Position numbers and translations under genes: made by a program. Below, in pieces: positions 1 through 9,405 of a stretch of 64,000 bases of DNA. Numbering within the stretch: the stretch's first letter is position 1; each line of letters begins with the position of its first letter. The DNA comes from CAVVUF01 sp963751425 (GTDB lineage: Bacteria > Chloroflexota > Anaerolineae > Anaerolineales > UBA4823). The DNA lies in contig CAVVUF010000004.1 in the NCBI GenBank assembly GCA_963751425.1, positions 372,001 through 436,000 on the forward strand. Direction: 5' to 3'. The notes beneath the pieces were generated by a model. That model saw only the letters and a program-made list of their open reading frames with translations. It searched no databases and was not told the origin of the DNA.

Positions 1-161
1 AAAGCAATTTTCTCTCCTGTGGATGGCGCTTCAGCAGGTTGTTCTTCCGATGTGGCAGGCGCCTCGGTTGCGTTTGAGCCGCAAGCAGCCAGGGCTGCGC
101 TTCCGGCTGCGAGAGCGGTCAAGCGTAGAAAATCACGGCGGGATAACGGTTTGTTTGTCAT
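1..161 (-). CDS. N-terminus of a sugar ABC transporter substrate-binding lipoprotein (partial)
   Basis: Only the first 53 codons lie in the window; the gene runs off the left edge. The start is ATG at 161-159, preceded on the minus strand by a good ribosome-binding site (GAGGAG, about 6 bases upstream). The protein opens with a twin-arginine segment (PLSRRDFLRL), a hydrophobic Ala-rich stretch and a lipobox (LAAC) at about residue 27, then an Ala/Pro/Thr/Glu-rich linker typical of Chloroflexota extracytoplasmic solute-binding lipoproteins. The catabolic genes just upstream (SIS isomerase, amidohydrolase) suggest a sugar or amino-sugar ligand. The binding domain itself is not visible, so the family is inferred from the leader and context; another Tat lipoprotein is possible. 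Confidence 0.6.
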   Translation of the reverse strand, partial: MTNKPLSRRDFLRLTALAAGSAALAACGSNATEAPATSEEQPAEAPSTGEKIA

Positions 162-412
162 GCGTTTCTCCTCATTAAATTCTATTGAAATGATGGTTGA
201 AATTGGTTGAGAAGGTCAGATTGACGCGTTGGTCTTGGATCGATAAAACACCTCCTTAGGGGATTTGCTTGGCCCAGCCAAGGCCAGTGAAGTTGTTTAA
301 TCCCCCGCTCATCCTACGTTTGTATCCGACCCGGCTGGTGGTGTAATGTTGAAAATCCATCGCTGTAAACCATATTCTAGCACGATAACCCAAAAAGCTT
401 CCGAACCATCGG

Positions 413-1462
413 TTACAAAAACACCACCGGGCTTAAGTTGGTAGGCAGGTCAGGGTTGAGACCCTTCGCCAGCGAACGGTGGAAAGCCATCAATTGAATC
501 AGCGGCAGGTAGAGCGGTAAGAGAGCCATCTCGTCCAGGGCAGCCGGAAACTCGATTTTGTACTCAGCAGGGATATCTGCCAGCTGGCTGCCCACGACCA
601 GGAGGCGCGCCCCGAGCTTGCGCATATCTTCCAGGACAGCCGCCTCGGTCTGCCGGTTCGTTTGAGAGATCAAGCCTGTCACCAGGGTATGCGGGTTGAC
701 CATCGACATCGGCCCGTGCCGGAACTCCATAAAATGGAATGGCTCGCTGTGGCTGAGGGTCATTTCTTTCATTTTCAGGCTCACCTCACAAGCCAGCCCA
801 TAACGGTAAGCGCCGCCCAGGAAGTAGAAACGCTCCAGATCCAGATCCGATCCCACCTGCGCAGCCATTTCTGCGTAAGTACCCAGCATCTGGCTGCAGG
901 CGCCTGCCAGCTCTGGCAAAGCCTGGAGCACAGCGCTTCGATTTGCCCACAGGGCTGCCAGGTACAGCGTGCCCAGGTAAAGCGTGCTGAAAGCCCGAGT
1001 TTGCGCCACGCTCTCTTCCTGTCCCGAGGGGAGCATCACATTGACTTTCCCAGCCGAAGCTAAAGCCCGCTCTGGGTAACACGAGAAGGTCAGGATATCC
1101 CCGTACCCACCCAGTCGAAAAGCCGCACAGGCCCGCAGGGTTTCGGTGGTCTCGCCCGACCGGCTGACAGCCACCAACAGGGCGCGCTCTCCTTTATGGA
1201 AGTAGAGCTGCGGGTTCAACCACACCTCGGAGGCAGGCAGCCCGCGGCTGGGCACACCCGCTAACCCCTGCAGCAGCGCCGCTCCGGCTAATGAAAGATA
1301 ATAGGTGGAGCCGCAGCCGGTAAAGATCACCTGGGTGTAACCGTTCTTCGCCAATGCGCCCAGCTCAACCGACATGCCCTGCAAAACTTGCAGTGCTGCC
1401 GTCCAAGCGGTGGGCTGTGAGTAGATTTCATCTCGTGTAAAATTTCCAGCGATTGTTTCCAT
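413..1462 (-). CDS. SIS-domain sugar-phosphate isomerase/deaminase (GlmS-C/AgaS-like)
   Basis: 349 residues. Two SIS (sugar isomerase) domains are expected for this length. The first is clear: TGCGSTYYLSLAG at about residues 48-60 is the phosphosugar-binding loop, followed by the SRSGETTETLRA motif at about 99-110, which binds the sugar phosphate. The second half carries 'FHFMEFRHGP', the conserved substrate-site stretch of the GlmS isomerase domain and of fructosamine/AgaS deaminases. There is no N-terminal glutamine amidotransferase domain, so it is not glucosamine synthase; deamination or isomerisation of an amino-sugar or glycosamine phosphate is likely. It lies 20 bases downstream of the amidohydrolase in the same orientation and has a strong RBS (GGAAGG). 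Exact substrate unknown. Confidence 0.85.
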   Translation of the reverse strand: METIAGNFTRDEIYSQPTAWTAALQVLQGMSVELGALAKNGYTQVIFTGCGSTYYLSLAGAALLQGLAGVPSRGLPASEVWLNPQLYFHKGERALLVAVSRSGETTETLRACAAFRLGGYGDILTFSCYPERALASAGKVNVMLPSGQEESVAQTRAFSTLYLGTLYLAALWANRSAVLQALPELAGACSQMLGTYAEMAAQVGSDLDLERFYFLGGAYRYGLACEVSLKMKEMTLSHSEPFHFMEFRHGPMSMVNPHTLVTGLISQTNRQTEAAVLEDMRKLGARLLVVGSQLADIPAEYKIEFPAALDEMALLPLYLPLIQLMAFHRSLAKGLNPDLPTNLSPVVFL

Positions 1463-1482
1463 ACACCCTTCCTTCCATCAGA

Positions 1483-2514
1483 TCAGGATTGAGCCAGAAT
1501 ACGCTCTGCATTCCGGAAATAAACTTTCTCTAAAACCTCATCGGGCAGGTGTAAACCATAGATCATCCAGCGCCCCTGTCCAGGGATTTCGCCCGGGTTA
1601 TAGTTGAAATATTCGTCGTCGGTCTCCAGGAAACGGTAATAAATCCGGTAAGAATCCAGGTTAGGGCCTGCATCGGTGCCAAACAAGATCCGGTCGGCAT
1701 AGCGCAGGAAGAAACGCCGCGCGGTATACGGTTGGCGGCCCAGCTCTCCAATGCGTGCACCAATATCGATGTAGAAATTGGGACAGCGGTCTAACAGGTC
1801 GCCAACCCAGCCCAGGTTCTCCGCATACCAGGCTACATGCGCTCCGATGAAGGTCGTCTGCGGGTGACGTTCTACCACGCGCCCCATCGCATTGACAATG
1901 GAAAGGAAAGATGGGAAGGGCGGGCTGAGAAATTGCCAATCGGGGTTCCCTTGCAGCTCTTCCCAGCGTTCATTGTATTCATCAACCGGCTCAAAAAAGG
2001 CAACTGGGTCAGCGATATGGATCGCGACGGGCAGATGCAGCTCGCCAGCCGTTTGCCAGATCGGTTCGAGGCGCTCATCATCCACTGCAACAAGCTGCCC
2101 GAGGTGGTCGCGCACATGCAAGCCGAACGGTTTCCAAATTTTGATACCGGCTGCCCCGCGCCTCTTCTGGATGCGCAGGCGGTCTGCGGCCCATTCAGCG
2201 AAACCATCCCCCTGTTCCTGCCAGGCAGACCAATCCACCCCACCAAAAACCTTGAAGCGCTCTCCGCCTGGCTCCAGGTGCGTCAAGTGGGCCTCGAGCA
2301 CAGCCTCCCCATACATTCCATCAAAATCAACATACGTTTGCACGCCGGCTTCATCCAAGGCCGCCAGAAGCTCATCGAGCGGGCGTTGTACCCATCCACC
2401 CCCAAACTCATCTCCAAGGTGGTTGTGAAAATCGACCACGGGAAAACGCGGCTTCAAAATGGTGGTGCTCTTTGTCACCAAATAGGAACGTGGACGGTAA
2501 TCACTCAACAGCAT
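1483..2514 (-). CDS. Amidohydrolase family protein (amidohydrolase_2, COG2159-like)
   Basis: 343 residues, a metal-dependent TIM-barrel hydrolase of the ACMSD/amidohydrolase_2 type. Visible landmarks are the N-terminal metal motif VVDFHNHLGDEF (about residues 26-37, HxH-like), a mid-protein histidine in HIADPVAFF, FIGAHVAWYAENLGWV (a second metal histidine) and the C-terminal LFGTDAGP, whose Asp is the usual catalytic residue. The start is supported by AAGGAGT just upstream. It sits between a DeoR regulator (17 bases) and the SIS gene (20 bases), so the three are probably one operon for catabolism of a sugar or amino-sugar derivative. Members perform hydrolysis or decarboxylation; the substrate cannot be read from the sequence. 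Confidence 0.85.
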   Translation of the reverse strand: MLLSDYRPRSYLVTKSTTILKPRFPVVDFHNHLGDEFGGGWVQRPLDELLAALDEAGVQTYVDFDGMYGEAVLEAHLTHLEPGGERFKVFGGVDWSAWQEQGDGFAEWAADRLRIQKRRGAAGIKIWKPFGLHVRDHLGQLVAVDDERLEPIWQTAGELHLPVAIHIADPVAFFEPVDEYNERWEELQGNPDWQFLSPPFPSFLSIVNAMGRVVERHPQTTFIGAHVAWYAENLGWVGDLLDRCPNFYIDIGARIGELGRQPYTARRFFLRYADRILFGTDAGPNLDSYRIYYRFLETDDEYFNYNPGEIPGQGRWMIYGLHLPDEVLEKVYFRNAERILAQS

Positions 2515-2531
2515 GACCCGACTCCTTAAGT

Positions 2532-3320
2532 TCAGACAACGAGAACCTGGATACCGCGGTTTTGTAAAGCAGCCACGACACTAGCAGGCGCCCCTTGGGT
2601 TGTCACCAGGGTTTGCATGGCGGTGATGGGCGCCACAAAGGCGGTTGAAACCGTGCCCAATTTCGTATGGTCGGCTGCCACGATCACCTGCTTTCCAACC
2701 CTCAGGATGGCACGGTCCGTCATCGTCTCCGGTAAATAATCATTCGTCAAGCCCTGCTGCAGGTCGACGGCGTGGATGCCGATGATGACTTTATCAGCGC
2801 GCAGCTCGTTTAAAGCCTGCTCAACCAGGTGCCCGATGAACGACATCTCGGTGTGGCGCAGCATGCCGCCCAAAGAAATCAAAGTGATCCCCAGCGAGGC
2901 CGCCAGGGTATTGCAAACCAGCAGAGAATTAGTGATGACGGTCAGTCCCTGGCGCTCCTTCAAAGCCTGAGCGACCTCCAACACCGTGGAGCCGCTGCCT
3001 AAAAAGATCGTCTCACCAGCGTGCACCAGTTCTGCGGCTGCCAGGCCAATCCGCTTTTTCTCTTCTGCCATTTCTGCAGAGCGCAGCAAGACCGGCGGCT
3101 CGGGAGGTGCCTGGCGAATGGAGATCGCCCCTCCATGGACGCGCTGCACTTTCCCTTGTTCTGCCAGCAATTCCAGGTCGCGCCGGGCGGTAGCCTCGCT
3201 GATATCAAACAATTCACATAAGTGTGCAATGGTTACGCGAGGTTGGTGAGACAAGATTTTCAGAACTTGCTCTTGTCTTTCAGGTCCGGTCATTAATTTC
3301 GGATCGTATACATTGTCCAT
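2532..3320 (-). CDS. DeoR/GlpR-family transcriptional regulator
   Basis: 262 residues. The N-terminal winged helix-turn-helix spans about residues 12-66 (RQEQVLKILSHQPRVTIAHL, then the recognition helix region ISEATARRDLELLAEQGKVQ and the VHGGA wing), the classical DeoR signature. The C-terminal part is a DeoRC sugar-phosphate sensor with IFLGSGSTVLEVAQAL and VITNSLLVCNTLA, the fold related to ribose-5-phosphate isomerase. It is the first gene of a tight minus-strand set with the amidohydrolase and SIS gene, and so most probably represses that operon until a phosphorylated sugar appears. An internal Met (MTGPERQ) at codon 10 is an alternative start. Family assignment is firm; effector unknown. 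Confidence 0.93.
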   Translation of the reverse strand: MDNVYDPKLMTGPERQEQVLKILSHQPRVTIAHLCELFDISEATARRDLELLAEQGKVQRVHGGAISIRQAPPEPPVLLRSAEMAEEKKRIGLAAAELVHAGETIFLGSGSTVLEVAQALKERQGLTVITNSLLVCNTLAASLGITLISLGGMLRHTEMSFIGHLVEQALNELRADKVIIGIHAVDLQQGLTNDYLPETMTDRAILRVGKQVIVAADHTKLGTVSTAFVAPITAMQTLVTTQGAPASVVAALQNRGIQVLVV

Positions 3321-3423
3321 AATGCCTCATCAAAGTATGAATACTTACCCACCCTCCATATCATAGCAAATTATTGAACGGTTGTAAAGTACTTTGCGTG
3401 TTTTTTTGACGGTTTTTGATACT

Positions 3424-4635
3424 TTATGAATATTTTACCAAAATATCACTCACCAACTTCAAGCGCTCCAAAGGCATATGCCACAGGTCCCAAGACAGAA
3501 CCACACCATCCACACCCGCCTCCAAGACCGCTGACCAATCCTGGCGGATCTGCTCTGGGCTCAGCTCACAAACGCCGGGGATTTCAACCAATTCGAGGCC
3601 CGCGTAGAGCGAGCGGACACCCAACCTCTGCCCTCGCCTCACCTCTGAAGCCAAAGCAGAGGAAGGCAGTCCTTGGGCACGCAGGTCCTGAAATGTGCCG
3701 GGCAGGGCGAGCTTCGTCTGCTTATTTAAGAAATCTAAGGCCTCCATCTCACCCATCCCTGCGTTTTGGTTAAGAAAGCCCGCCAACCCCATCAGCTCAT
3801 ACGGCAGCCCGGCAGGTCCCCAGGCATGTATGTAGGTCATCAACTTGATCCAATCGCAAACCTGGGAGAGTACTCCCAGGTCTTGCCCCACCATCCCCGC
3901 CAGGCTGGGCGAGAAACAGTCCAGGCCAATTTCCATCCCCCTGGATGAGGCAGCTTCAGAAGCCAAACGCACAAAATTCGAAATGCTTTTAGCACGAAAC
4001 CGGAAGAAATCCCGCAGCCCATCCGCCACATCTCCAGGCAGATCGGGCAGGCAGTTACCCAACAGGCTGGCTGTCAAACAGCGGGCCGCCTCAGGGGTAT
4101 GGTTCCATTTTCGCAAGACCTGCCGGAAGACTGCCAAATCCAGACCTTCTGCCCGCGCTGCCCGGCAGCAGTCTTCGCAAAAGCAGCCCAGGTACGCTGA
4201 GGGATTCGGCGCAGGCGAGGGAAAGCGGATCCTGTCCAGGAATACCCCTTGAAAAGGCGGAACACTGACCTCCAGAAGATGGGCACACACAGCCTCCTGC
4301 ACTTCCGGTTTATTCGGGCATATAAAGGTGAATTCAGGCAGGCCGCGAAAACCAGGCACCCGCCTGCCATCTACCCCCACCGTCTGCCATTCAGGCAGCG
4401 GAGAGAGCAACCCATCGCCGGTCAGCAGCGGCTGCCAGCGGTAGAGGCGAACTCCTAATCGCGCAGTCTCTTCGACCACCGCATCCCATAAGGCTTTGGG
4501 GATATTCCAGCCCAGCAAAAGCTTCGACACAGGTAGAAGCATGCAAGCCTCGTGCAAAAGATCTCGAGCTGCCTGCGGAGAAATTTCTCTCAGCTCGGGT
4601 GCATCTTCCAGAAACTGAACCGCGATCGATATCAT
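3424..4635 (-). CDS. Putative glycoside-hydrolase-like TIM-barrel protein
   Basis: 403 residues from ATG at 4635; a GTG at 4650 extends the frame by five residues, but GGAAGGG just upstream favours 4635. No signal peptide, so probably cytoplasmic. The features resemble uncharacterised GH-like barrel proteins: a central QGVFLDRIRFPSP strand with an acidic residue (about 130-142), a Cys pair in LGCFCEDCC just after it, then IGLDCFSPS and a C-terminal GVVLSWDLWHMP strand. I recognise the general family (putative glycosidases with an FLDRIRFPS motif) but not a specificity. It lies about 100 bases upstream of the DeoR gene in the same direction and back-to-back with the LacI regulator, so both loci may share the 4636-4792 control region. 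Confidence 0.6.
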   Translation of the reverse strand: MISIAVQFLEDAPELREISPQAARDLLHEACMLLPVSKLLLGWNIPKALWDAVVEETARLGVRLYRWQPLLTGDGLLSPLPEWQTVGVDGRRVPGFRGLPEFTFICPNKPEVQEAVCAHLLEVSVPPFQGVFLDRIRFPSPAPNPSAYLGCFCEDCCRAARAEGLDLAVFRQVLRKWNHTPEAARCLTASLLGNCLPDLPGDVADGLRDFFRFRAKSISNFVRLASEAASSRGMEIGLDCFSPSLAGMVGQDLGVLSQVCDWIKLMTYIHAWGPAGLPYELMGLAGFLNQNAGMGEMEALDFLNKQTKLALPGTFQDLRAQGLPSSALASEVRRGQRLGVRSLYAGLELVEIPGVCELSPEQIRQDWSAVLEAGVDGVVLSWDLWHMPLERLKLVSDILVKYS

Positions 4636-4681
4636 CCAACGCCCTTCCACTTAAAAGTTTACACCAAAATATTAGAATGAT

Positions 4682-4710
4682 TTGACATACAATTAATTTC
4701 ATGCTACACT
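4682..4710 (+). promoter_or_regulatory. Sigma-70-type promoter of the lacI-sugar transporter locus
   Basis: A perfect -35 box TTGACA at 4682-4687 is separated by exactly 17 bases from TACACT (4705-4710), a good -10 element. The transcription start would fall about 6-8 bases on, inside the large palindrome at 4710-4747, so an operator-bound regulator would block open-complex formation directly. Confidence 0.75.
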
Positions 4711-4747
4711 GTTAGCGTTACCGTTAGCGCTAACGGTAACGCTAACA
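4710..4747. promoter_or_regulatory. 38-bp perfect palindromic operator (LacI-family type)
   Basis: This is an uninterrupted perfect inverted repeat of 38 bases centred between 4728 and 4729, with T and A as outermost bases. The core reads TTAGCG, TTACCG, TTAGCG, then CGCTAA, CGGTAA, CGCTAA: six 6-base blocks. The central TTAGCGCTAA resembles LacI/GalR-family operators with a CG centre. It overlaps the -10 end of the promoter and lies 45 bases upstream of the lacI-type start. Autoregulation by that gene product is the simplest reading. Confidence 0.8.
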
Positions 4748-4792
4748 ATTAGGTAAGCACCCTGTTTCGTTCTCAAGATACGGAGGTTGCGC

Positions 4793-5826
4793 GTGAAATC
4801 CAAAGTGACCATCCAGCATGTCGCTGACGCGGTCGGGGTTTCCACCCAAACGGTATCCGCGTGGTCAACAACAAACCGGATGTGTCCAAAACCACACGGG
4901 CGCGTGTCTTAGAGAAGATCCAGGAGATGGGCTACGAGCCAAACCTATTGGCACGCGGCCTGGCTTCTAACAAGACCTTCACCCTGGGCTTGATCATGGA
5001 TGATTTCAGTGATCCCTTCTACGCGCAAATCATTGCTGCTGCAGAAGCCGAAGCCCGCCGCCTCGATTACTTTTTCTTAATTTGCAGCGCAGAACGCAGT
5101 CCTTCGGACGAGATCAAATTTCTTAAAATCCTCTCCTCCCGGCAAGTGGATGGCATCTTGCTGTTAGCGCTGCCTAGCTCCGAAGAACAATACCAACATA
5201 TCCTCCATTACAGCGAGCAAGGTCTTCCCATTGTCTCAATTGCCTCCCACCTTTTAGAACAGCGCATCTCGATCGTCGATATTGATAATGTGGATGGCGG
5301 ATACCAGGCGACTCGTTGCCTGGTGGAGGGGGGTCGACGAAGGGTTGGAACCATCACCGGACCTTACCAGAATAAAGCCACCCAGGATCGCACGCAAGGC
5401 TACCAAATGGCCCTTCAAGAAGCCGGGATTCCATATGACCCTGCCTGGGTTTCTTATGGTGATTGGTCTTATCGCAGTGGGTTCTACGCCATGCAAGAGC
5501 TCCTGGAAAAGGGACTCAACCTGGATGGGATTTTTGTACAAAACGATCGCATGGCTATGGCCGCCATCGTAGCGATCCGCCAGGCGGGGTTAGAAATCCC
5601 CGCAGACATTGCCCTCGTTGGATATGATGATACCCCCGAAGCCGCTTTTACCAGTCCCCCCATGACGACCATCCACCAACCTGCCCAGGAGCTTGGAAGG
5701 TTTGCCACCCACTTGTTAATTGACCTGATCAATAACCCAGAAATGCCTGTACAACACACCTTGCTGAAGGCCGAGCTGATCGTGCGCGGCTCTTGTGGCC
5801 AAAAGATCGAAATACTTCAACCCTGA
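4793..5826 (+). CDS. LacI-family transcriptional regulator (frame broken in the HTH)
   Basis: The start is GTG at 4793 with GGAGG six bases upstream. Codons 1-22 give VTIQHVADAVGVSTQTVS, the start of the LacI helix-turn-helix; the rest (VVNNKPDVSKTTRARVLEKI and onward) is one frame away, joined at about 4858. Restoring one C (CC to CCC) rebuilds the expected ...TVSRVVNNKP... sequence, so this is one regulator of about 344 residues with a one-base loss. The C-terminal part is a periplasmic-binding-protein-like sensor (FTLGLIMDDFSDPFYAQIIA, VDGILLLALP, VALVGYDDTPEA). It is followed by the sugar ABC transporter genes it probably controls. Either an assembly error or a real null; the missing base lies in a homopolymer. 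Confidence 0.85.
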
Positions 5827-5957
5827 CAACCTGCTTAAATGACTTTTTAAAAACACAATAAAGGAGGCTACCTCAACAATTTGAAAAGAAAAATGCTGTT
5901 ATCCCTATCCAGTCAAACCATTCAATCTGCAGTTCATAATTCAAACAGGAGAAAACC

Positions 5958-7335
5958 ATGTTAGAGAAAATCCCATCAATCGCCGTGCCATGTTGAAAGT
6001 CTCTGGACTTGTTGCCGCGGGAGCCTTGGTAGCCGGCTGCACCCCAAAAGCAACCGAGGTTCCAACTGAAGAAGCCCCTGCAGAAGAGGCTGCCCCAGCC
6101 GCGCCCACGGGAACCGTTACGATGATGCACCGGCGCAATGAGTTTTCAGAAGAGCAGGAAGCCGCCTTTGAAGGCGAGCATCCCGGTATCACGGTCGAGT
6201 TCGTCGAGGACGATCCTACCCGCTTCTTCGCCATGTATGCCGCTGGCACACCACCAGATCTTTACCGTGTCCAGGCGCCCTTCATCCCTCAAGGTTTAGC
6301 GCGCCAGCTGCTTTATGATTTGACCCCTTACTTCGAAAAGAGCACCCTATGCAAGCTGGATGACCTGGCCGACGCCAATAACTACTATAAAGCCACCAGC
6401 CCGCTTGAAGTTGGCAAGGGCAGTATTTATGGCATGTGCAAAGACTTCTCCCCAGATTTCACCATCTTTGCCAACAAAGCCCTTTTTGAGAAAGCTGGCT
6501 TACCTGCCCCCGATGACACCAAGGCCATGACCTACCAAGAGGTCATGGATTTTTCCAAGCAGCTCACCGAGTTCGAAGGTGACCGGCTGGTAACCTTGGG
6601 CTATGGATACGAAGCCGCCTGGATCGACCGCATCTGGATGAACATGCTGGCTGAAATTGGCAAAAGCCTCTATACGGAGGGGTTCGATAAGATCCAAATC
6701 GCTGGTGATGAAGATGCCACGAAGGTTGTCCAGTATTATTACGATCTGGCAAAGGAAAAGGTCACCCCCAGCCCGCAGAATCCCAGCCCGAACGGCTGGT
6801 TCGGTACGGACTTCACCGCCGGCATCCTGGCGATGGCCCAGTATGGTTTCTGGTACAGCGCCATGGCTGAGGCAGATGCCAACCGTGGCAGTGTCATGAT
6901 GCTGCCCGGACCCACCTGGGCTGGCACCCGCCGCGACTGCAACCATGACTGCTACCGGCATGATCATGACCTCTGCCACCAAGGTCCCGGACGCTGCCTG
7001 GGTGCTCTTCGAGTGGTACAACGGCGGGCAGCCATCCATCGACCGCGCCAAGAGCGGCTGGGGTGTACCCGCCCTCAAGTCACAGATGTCGCTCGTTCCA
7101 CAGACCACGGACTTCCAGAAGCAGGCTTATAAAGTCCTGACGGCTGAATTGGGTCTCAAACTCATCTCCCCTCCAGTTCAATCCCTTCATTGGCGAAACC
7201 GCTGTTTCTGATTCCTGGGCCAAGAACCTCGATATTGCCTTGAAAGGCGATACCACTTTCGAGGAAATGGTAGCCACCATTGAATCTGAAGTCAACACGG
7301 CCATTAAGGAAGGCATCGACCGCATCATGGGTTAG
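5958..7335 (+). CDS. Sugar ABC transporter substrate-binding lipoprotein (frameshifted)
   Basis: An extracellular solute-binding protein family 1 member of about 455 residues, captured in three frames. ATG at 5958 gives MLEK and then needs one extra A (AAAA to AAAAA near 5971) to continue as NPINRRAMLKVSGLVAAG with lipobox VAGC. The body (VTMMHRRNEFSEEQEAAFE, YAAGTPPDLYRVQAPFI, SIYGMCKDFSPDFTIFANK) is typical of CUT1 binding proteins. It changes frame near 6930-6945 and again near 7175, ending NTAIKEGIDRIMG with TAG at 7333-7335. A Tat-type leader and lipid anchor are expected. Two permeases follow in the same direction; no ATP-binding protein is encoded here, so a shared MsmK-type ATPase is likely. 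Confidence 0.85.
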
Positions 7336-7352
7336 ATTGCCTGACTAAAAAA

Positions 7353-7397
7353 GAATGGGGAAGACCGCCCAAATCTTTCGTCTTCCCCATTCAATTT
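7353..7397 (+). terminator. Rho-independent terminator between binding protein and permeases
   Basis: A 13-bp perfect stem (GAATGGGGAAGAC at 7353-7365 with GTCTTCCCCATTC at 7380-7392), a 14-base loop, then AATTTTT. It lies between the binding-protein gene and the permeases. Partial read-through here would give the usual excess of binding protein over permease. Confidence 0.8.
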
Positions 7398-7475
7398 TTA
7401 CCTCATGGTTGGCAGATAAAAAAATTCGTTTTGTGTCACTTAGCAGATTAAGTCGCTGTTGAAGGGATCAAAAAA

Positions 7476-8442
7476 GTGGCTGAAATAACTCTCGTCCAAA
7501 AAAGTATCACCCCTAAACGCGGCCTGACCAGGAACCAGAGGCGAACAGTAACCTTTTATATATTTATTGCTCCCTGGCTGCTTGGCTTTATTTTCTTAGG
7601 GCTTTTTCCGCTGGTGGTAGGCTTCCTGACTTCTCTCACCAATTACGATGGTTTGAACCTGGCTACCATAAAATTTGTGGGGATGGATAACTACGTCCGG
7701 GCATTCACCGATCCCGATGTCAGCTTCTCCCTTGTGCGCACGTTGCTTATGGGGGCTGCTCAATCTCCCCTGTTGGTTGATCCTCTCATTTACGCTGGCG
7801 ATGATCCTGAACCAGGCCATCAAAGGACGCAGCTTCTTCAGGGTGATGTTTTACCTGCCCAGCATCATTCCCCTCGTGGCTGCCATTAATGCCTGGCGCA
7901 TCATCCTGGAAAAAAATTATGGCACGCTCAATTATTTGATCAGCTTCTGGCGGCCCAACACTGCCATCGGCTGGATGTCTGATTATGCCCTGCCCGGGAT
8001 GACCATGATTGCAGTCTGGGGAGGCTTGGGAGCCGGGATGATCATCTTCCTGGCGGGCTTGCAGAATATCCCCGACGAGCTGGTGGAAGCAGCCAAGATC
8101 GATGGTGCGAACGGCGTCCAGGTCTTCCGGCACATCACCTTGCCGCTGATGACCCCGGTGATTTTCTTCCAGCTCGTCCTTGGGCTCATCGGCTCCTTCC
8201 AGCAGCTGAACCTGCCCTTGATCTTGAGCACCGTGGGGCTGACTACCGGCGTCCCACCGCGGCCGATTTACCTGTACATGATCCACACCTACAGGCAAAT
8301 TTTTACTTATGGACGATACGGGTACGGCACAGCGCTGCTGTGGATGCTTTTCGTTGGCACCGTCATTCTGACTGCGATTGTCTTCTGGACACAAAAATTC
8401 TGGGTGTACTCTGATGCGAGCACCGAGGGAGGTAAATCATGA
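7476..8442 (+). CDS. Sugar ABC transporter permease, MalF/UgpA type (frameshifted)
   Basis: Starts at GTG 7476. The first frame gives a hydrophobic segment (FYIFIAPWLLGFIFLGLFPL) and FVGMDNYVRAFTDP, the signature of CUT1 first permeases. Near 7765-7785 the reading moves to a second frame (LILSFTLAMILNQAIKGRSF) that runs to TGA at 8442, so one gene of about 321 residues is broken once. The cytoplasmic EAA loop is ELVEAAKIDGANGVQVFRHITL followed by PLM, the ATPase-docking motif. About six membrane segments are expected. Its stop overlaps the next start (ATGA), indicating translational coupling with the second permease. Confidence 0.85.
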
Positions 8443-9289
8443 ATTGGCGGCGGGAAGGATTTCTCTCAAAACAATTGGGACGCTTCACCGGTTATTCCAT
8501 TCTGATTGGCACCACCATCATCCTGATCTTGCCCGTGTTTTTCCTGGTGGCAGCATCGTTCAAACAGAACTCGGAATATATGACCTACCCCATCCAGCTT
8601 TTCGCCAAAGTGCCTCAGTGGAGCAATTACCAGGCTGTCTTCACCATGACTCCTTTCGTGAAAATTGCTGCCCGAACTGGCTTATTAGGGATTACGACGG
8701 CTGTTATCACCATGATTACCAGCTCCCTGGCCGGATATGCCTTCGCCCGGTTCAAGGTGCCGGAAGCGGCCGTTTGTTCTCGATCGTCATCGCCATGTTG
8801 ATCGTGCCTGGCATTGTCCTGCTGATCCCTCAATTTGTCATGTTTGCGCGCCTAAAGCTGACCAACTCCTATTGGCCCTGGATCCTGGGGGCGCTTGGCG
8901 GCAGCCCGTACTATATATTCTTCTTTCGACAGTACTTTATGAACTTTCCGAAGGAGCTGGAAGAAGCGGCTGAAGTAGATGGGTGCGGTCCTTTCCGCAT
9001 TTATTGGCAGATTTTCATGCCCAATGCCAAGCCGGTGATTGCCACCGTGATGATCTTTGCCTTCAACGGCGTTTGGAGCGATTACTTGATGCCCCTGATC
9101 TACTTGAACGCCAATAAGACCTTGCTCGGAGTGGCCATGGCGACTGCGTTTAGAGATCCGAAAGGCAACGATTTGAAGACCATTTCAATGGCTGGCAATG
9201 TGATTTATGTGCTCCCGCTGATCATCATCTTTTTCTTCGCTCAAAAGCATATCCTGAAAGGCGTGGTCACGAGCGGTCTGAAGGGATAA
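8439..9289 (+). CDS. Sugar ABC transporter permease, MalG/UgpE type (frameshifted)
   Basis: ATG at 8439 overlaps the previous stop by four bases. The first frame covers an N-terminal membrane segment (GYSILIGTTIILILPVFFLV) and FKQNSEYMTYPIQLF; at about 8763 one G is missing (GGG reduced to GG), after which the second frame (RLFSIVIAMLIVPGIVLLIP) continues to TAA at 9289. The EAA motif ELEEAAEVDGCGPFRIYWQI followed by FMPNAKP and the C-terminal QKHILKGVVTSGLKG are hallmarks of the second CUT1 permease. Total about 283 residues, normal for the family. It completes the binding protein-permease-permease transporter; substrate unknown, presumably a sugar under the LacI regulator. Confidence 0.85.
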
Positions 9290-9350
9290 ACCGCATGACG
9301 GAGGGTGATTGGTCGAGAGATCAATTTTTTAGAAAGGACACGATGCAGGT

Positions 9351-9372
9351 TATAATGGGCGCACATTTGCGC
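9351..9372 (+). promoter_or_regulatory. -10 element and short inverted repeat upstream of the GroEL-like gene
   Basis: TATAAT at 9351-9356 is a consensus -10 box, followed immediately by an inverted repeat GCGCA-CATT-TGCGC (9359-9372) located where transcription would start. No convincing -35 box at the right spacing is visible. The repeat does not match the CIRCE heat-shock operator (TTAGCACTC-N9-GAGTGCTAA). Confidence 0.4.
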
Positions 9373-9405
9373 TCATTATTAACTTTGGAGTAGATAACCA
9401 CCTTG

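Noticed and set aside
1837..2529. 230-codon plus-strand open frame opposite the amidohydrolase
   Set aside because: No recognisable domain or ribosome-binding site; the minus-strand gene has family motifs and operon spacing.
7786..8394. 202-codon minus-strand open frame opposite the first permease
   Set aside because: Low-complexity, His/Asp/Gln-rich translation without motifs; antisense shadow of a well-supported permease gene.
9359..9372. Possible CIRCE heat-shock operator upstream of the chaperonin-like gene
   Set aside because: The inverted repeat GCGCA-CATT-TGCGC does not match TTAGCACTC-N9-GAGTGCTAA.
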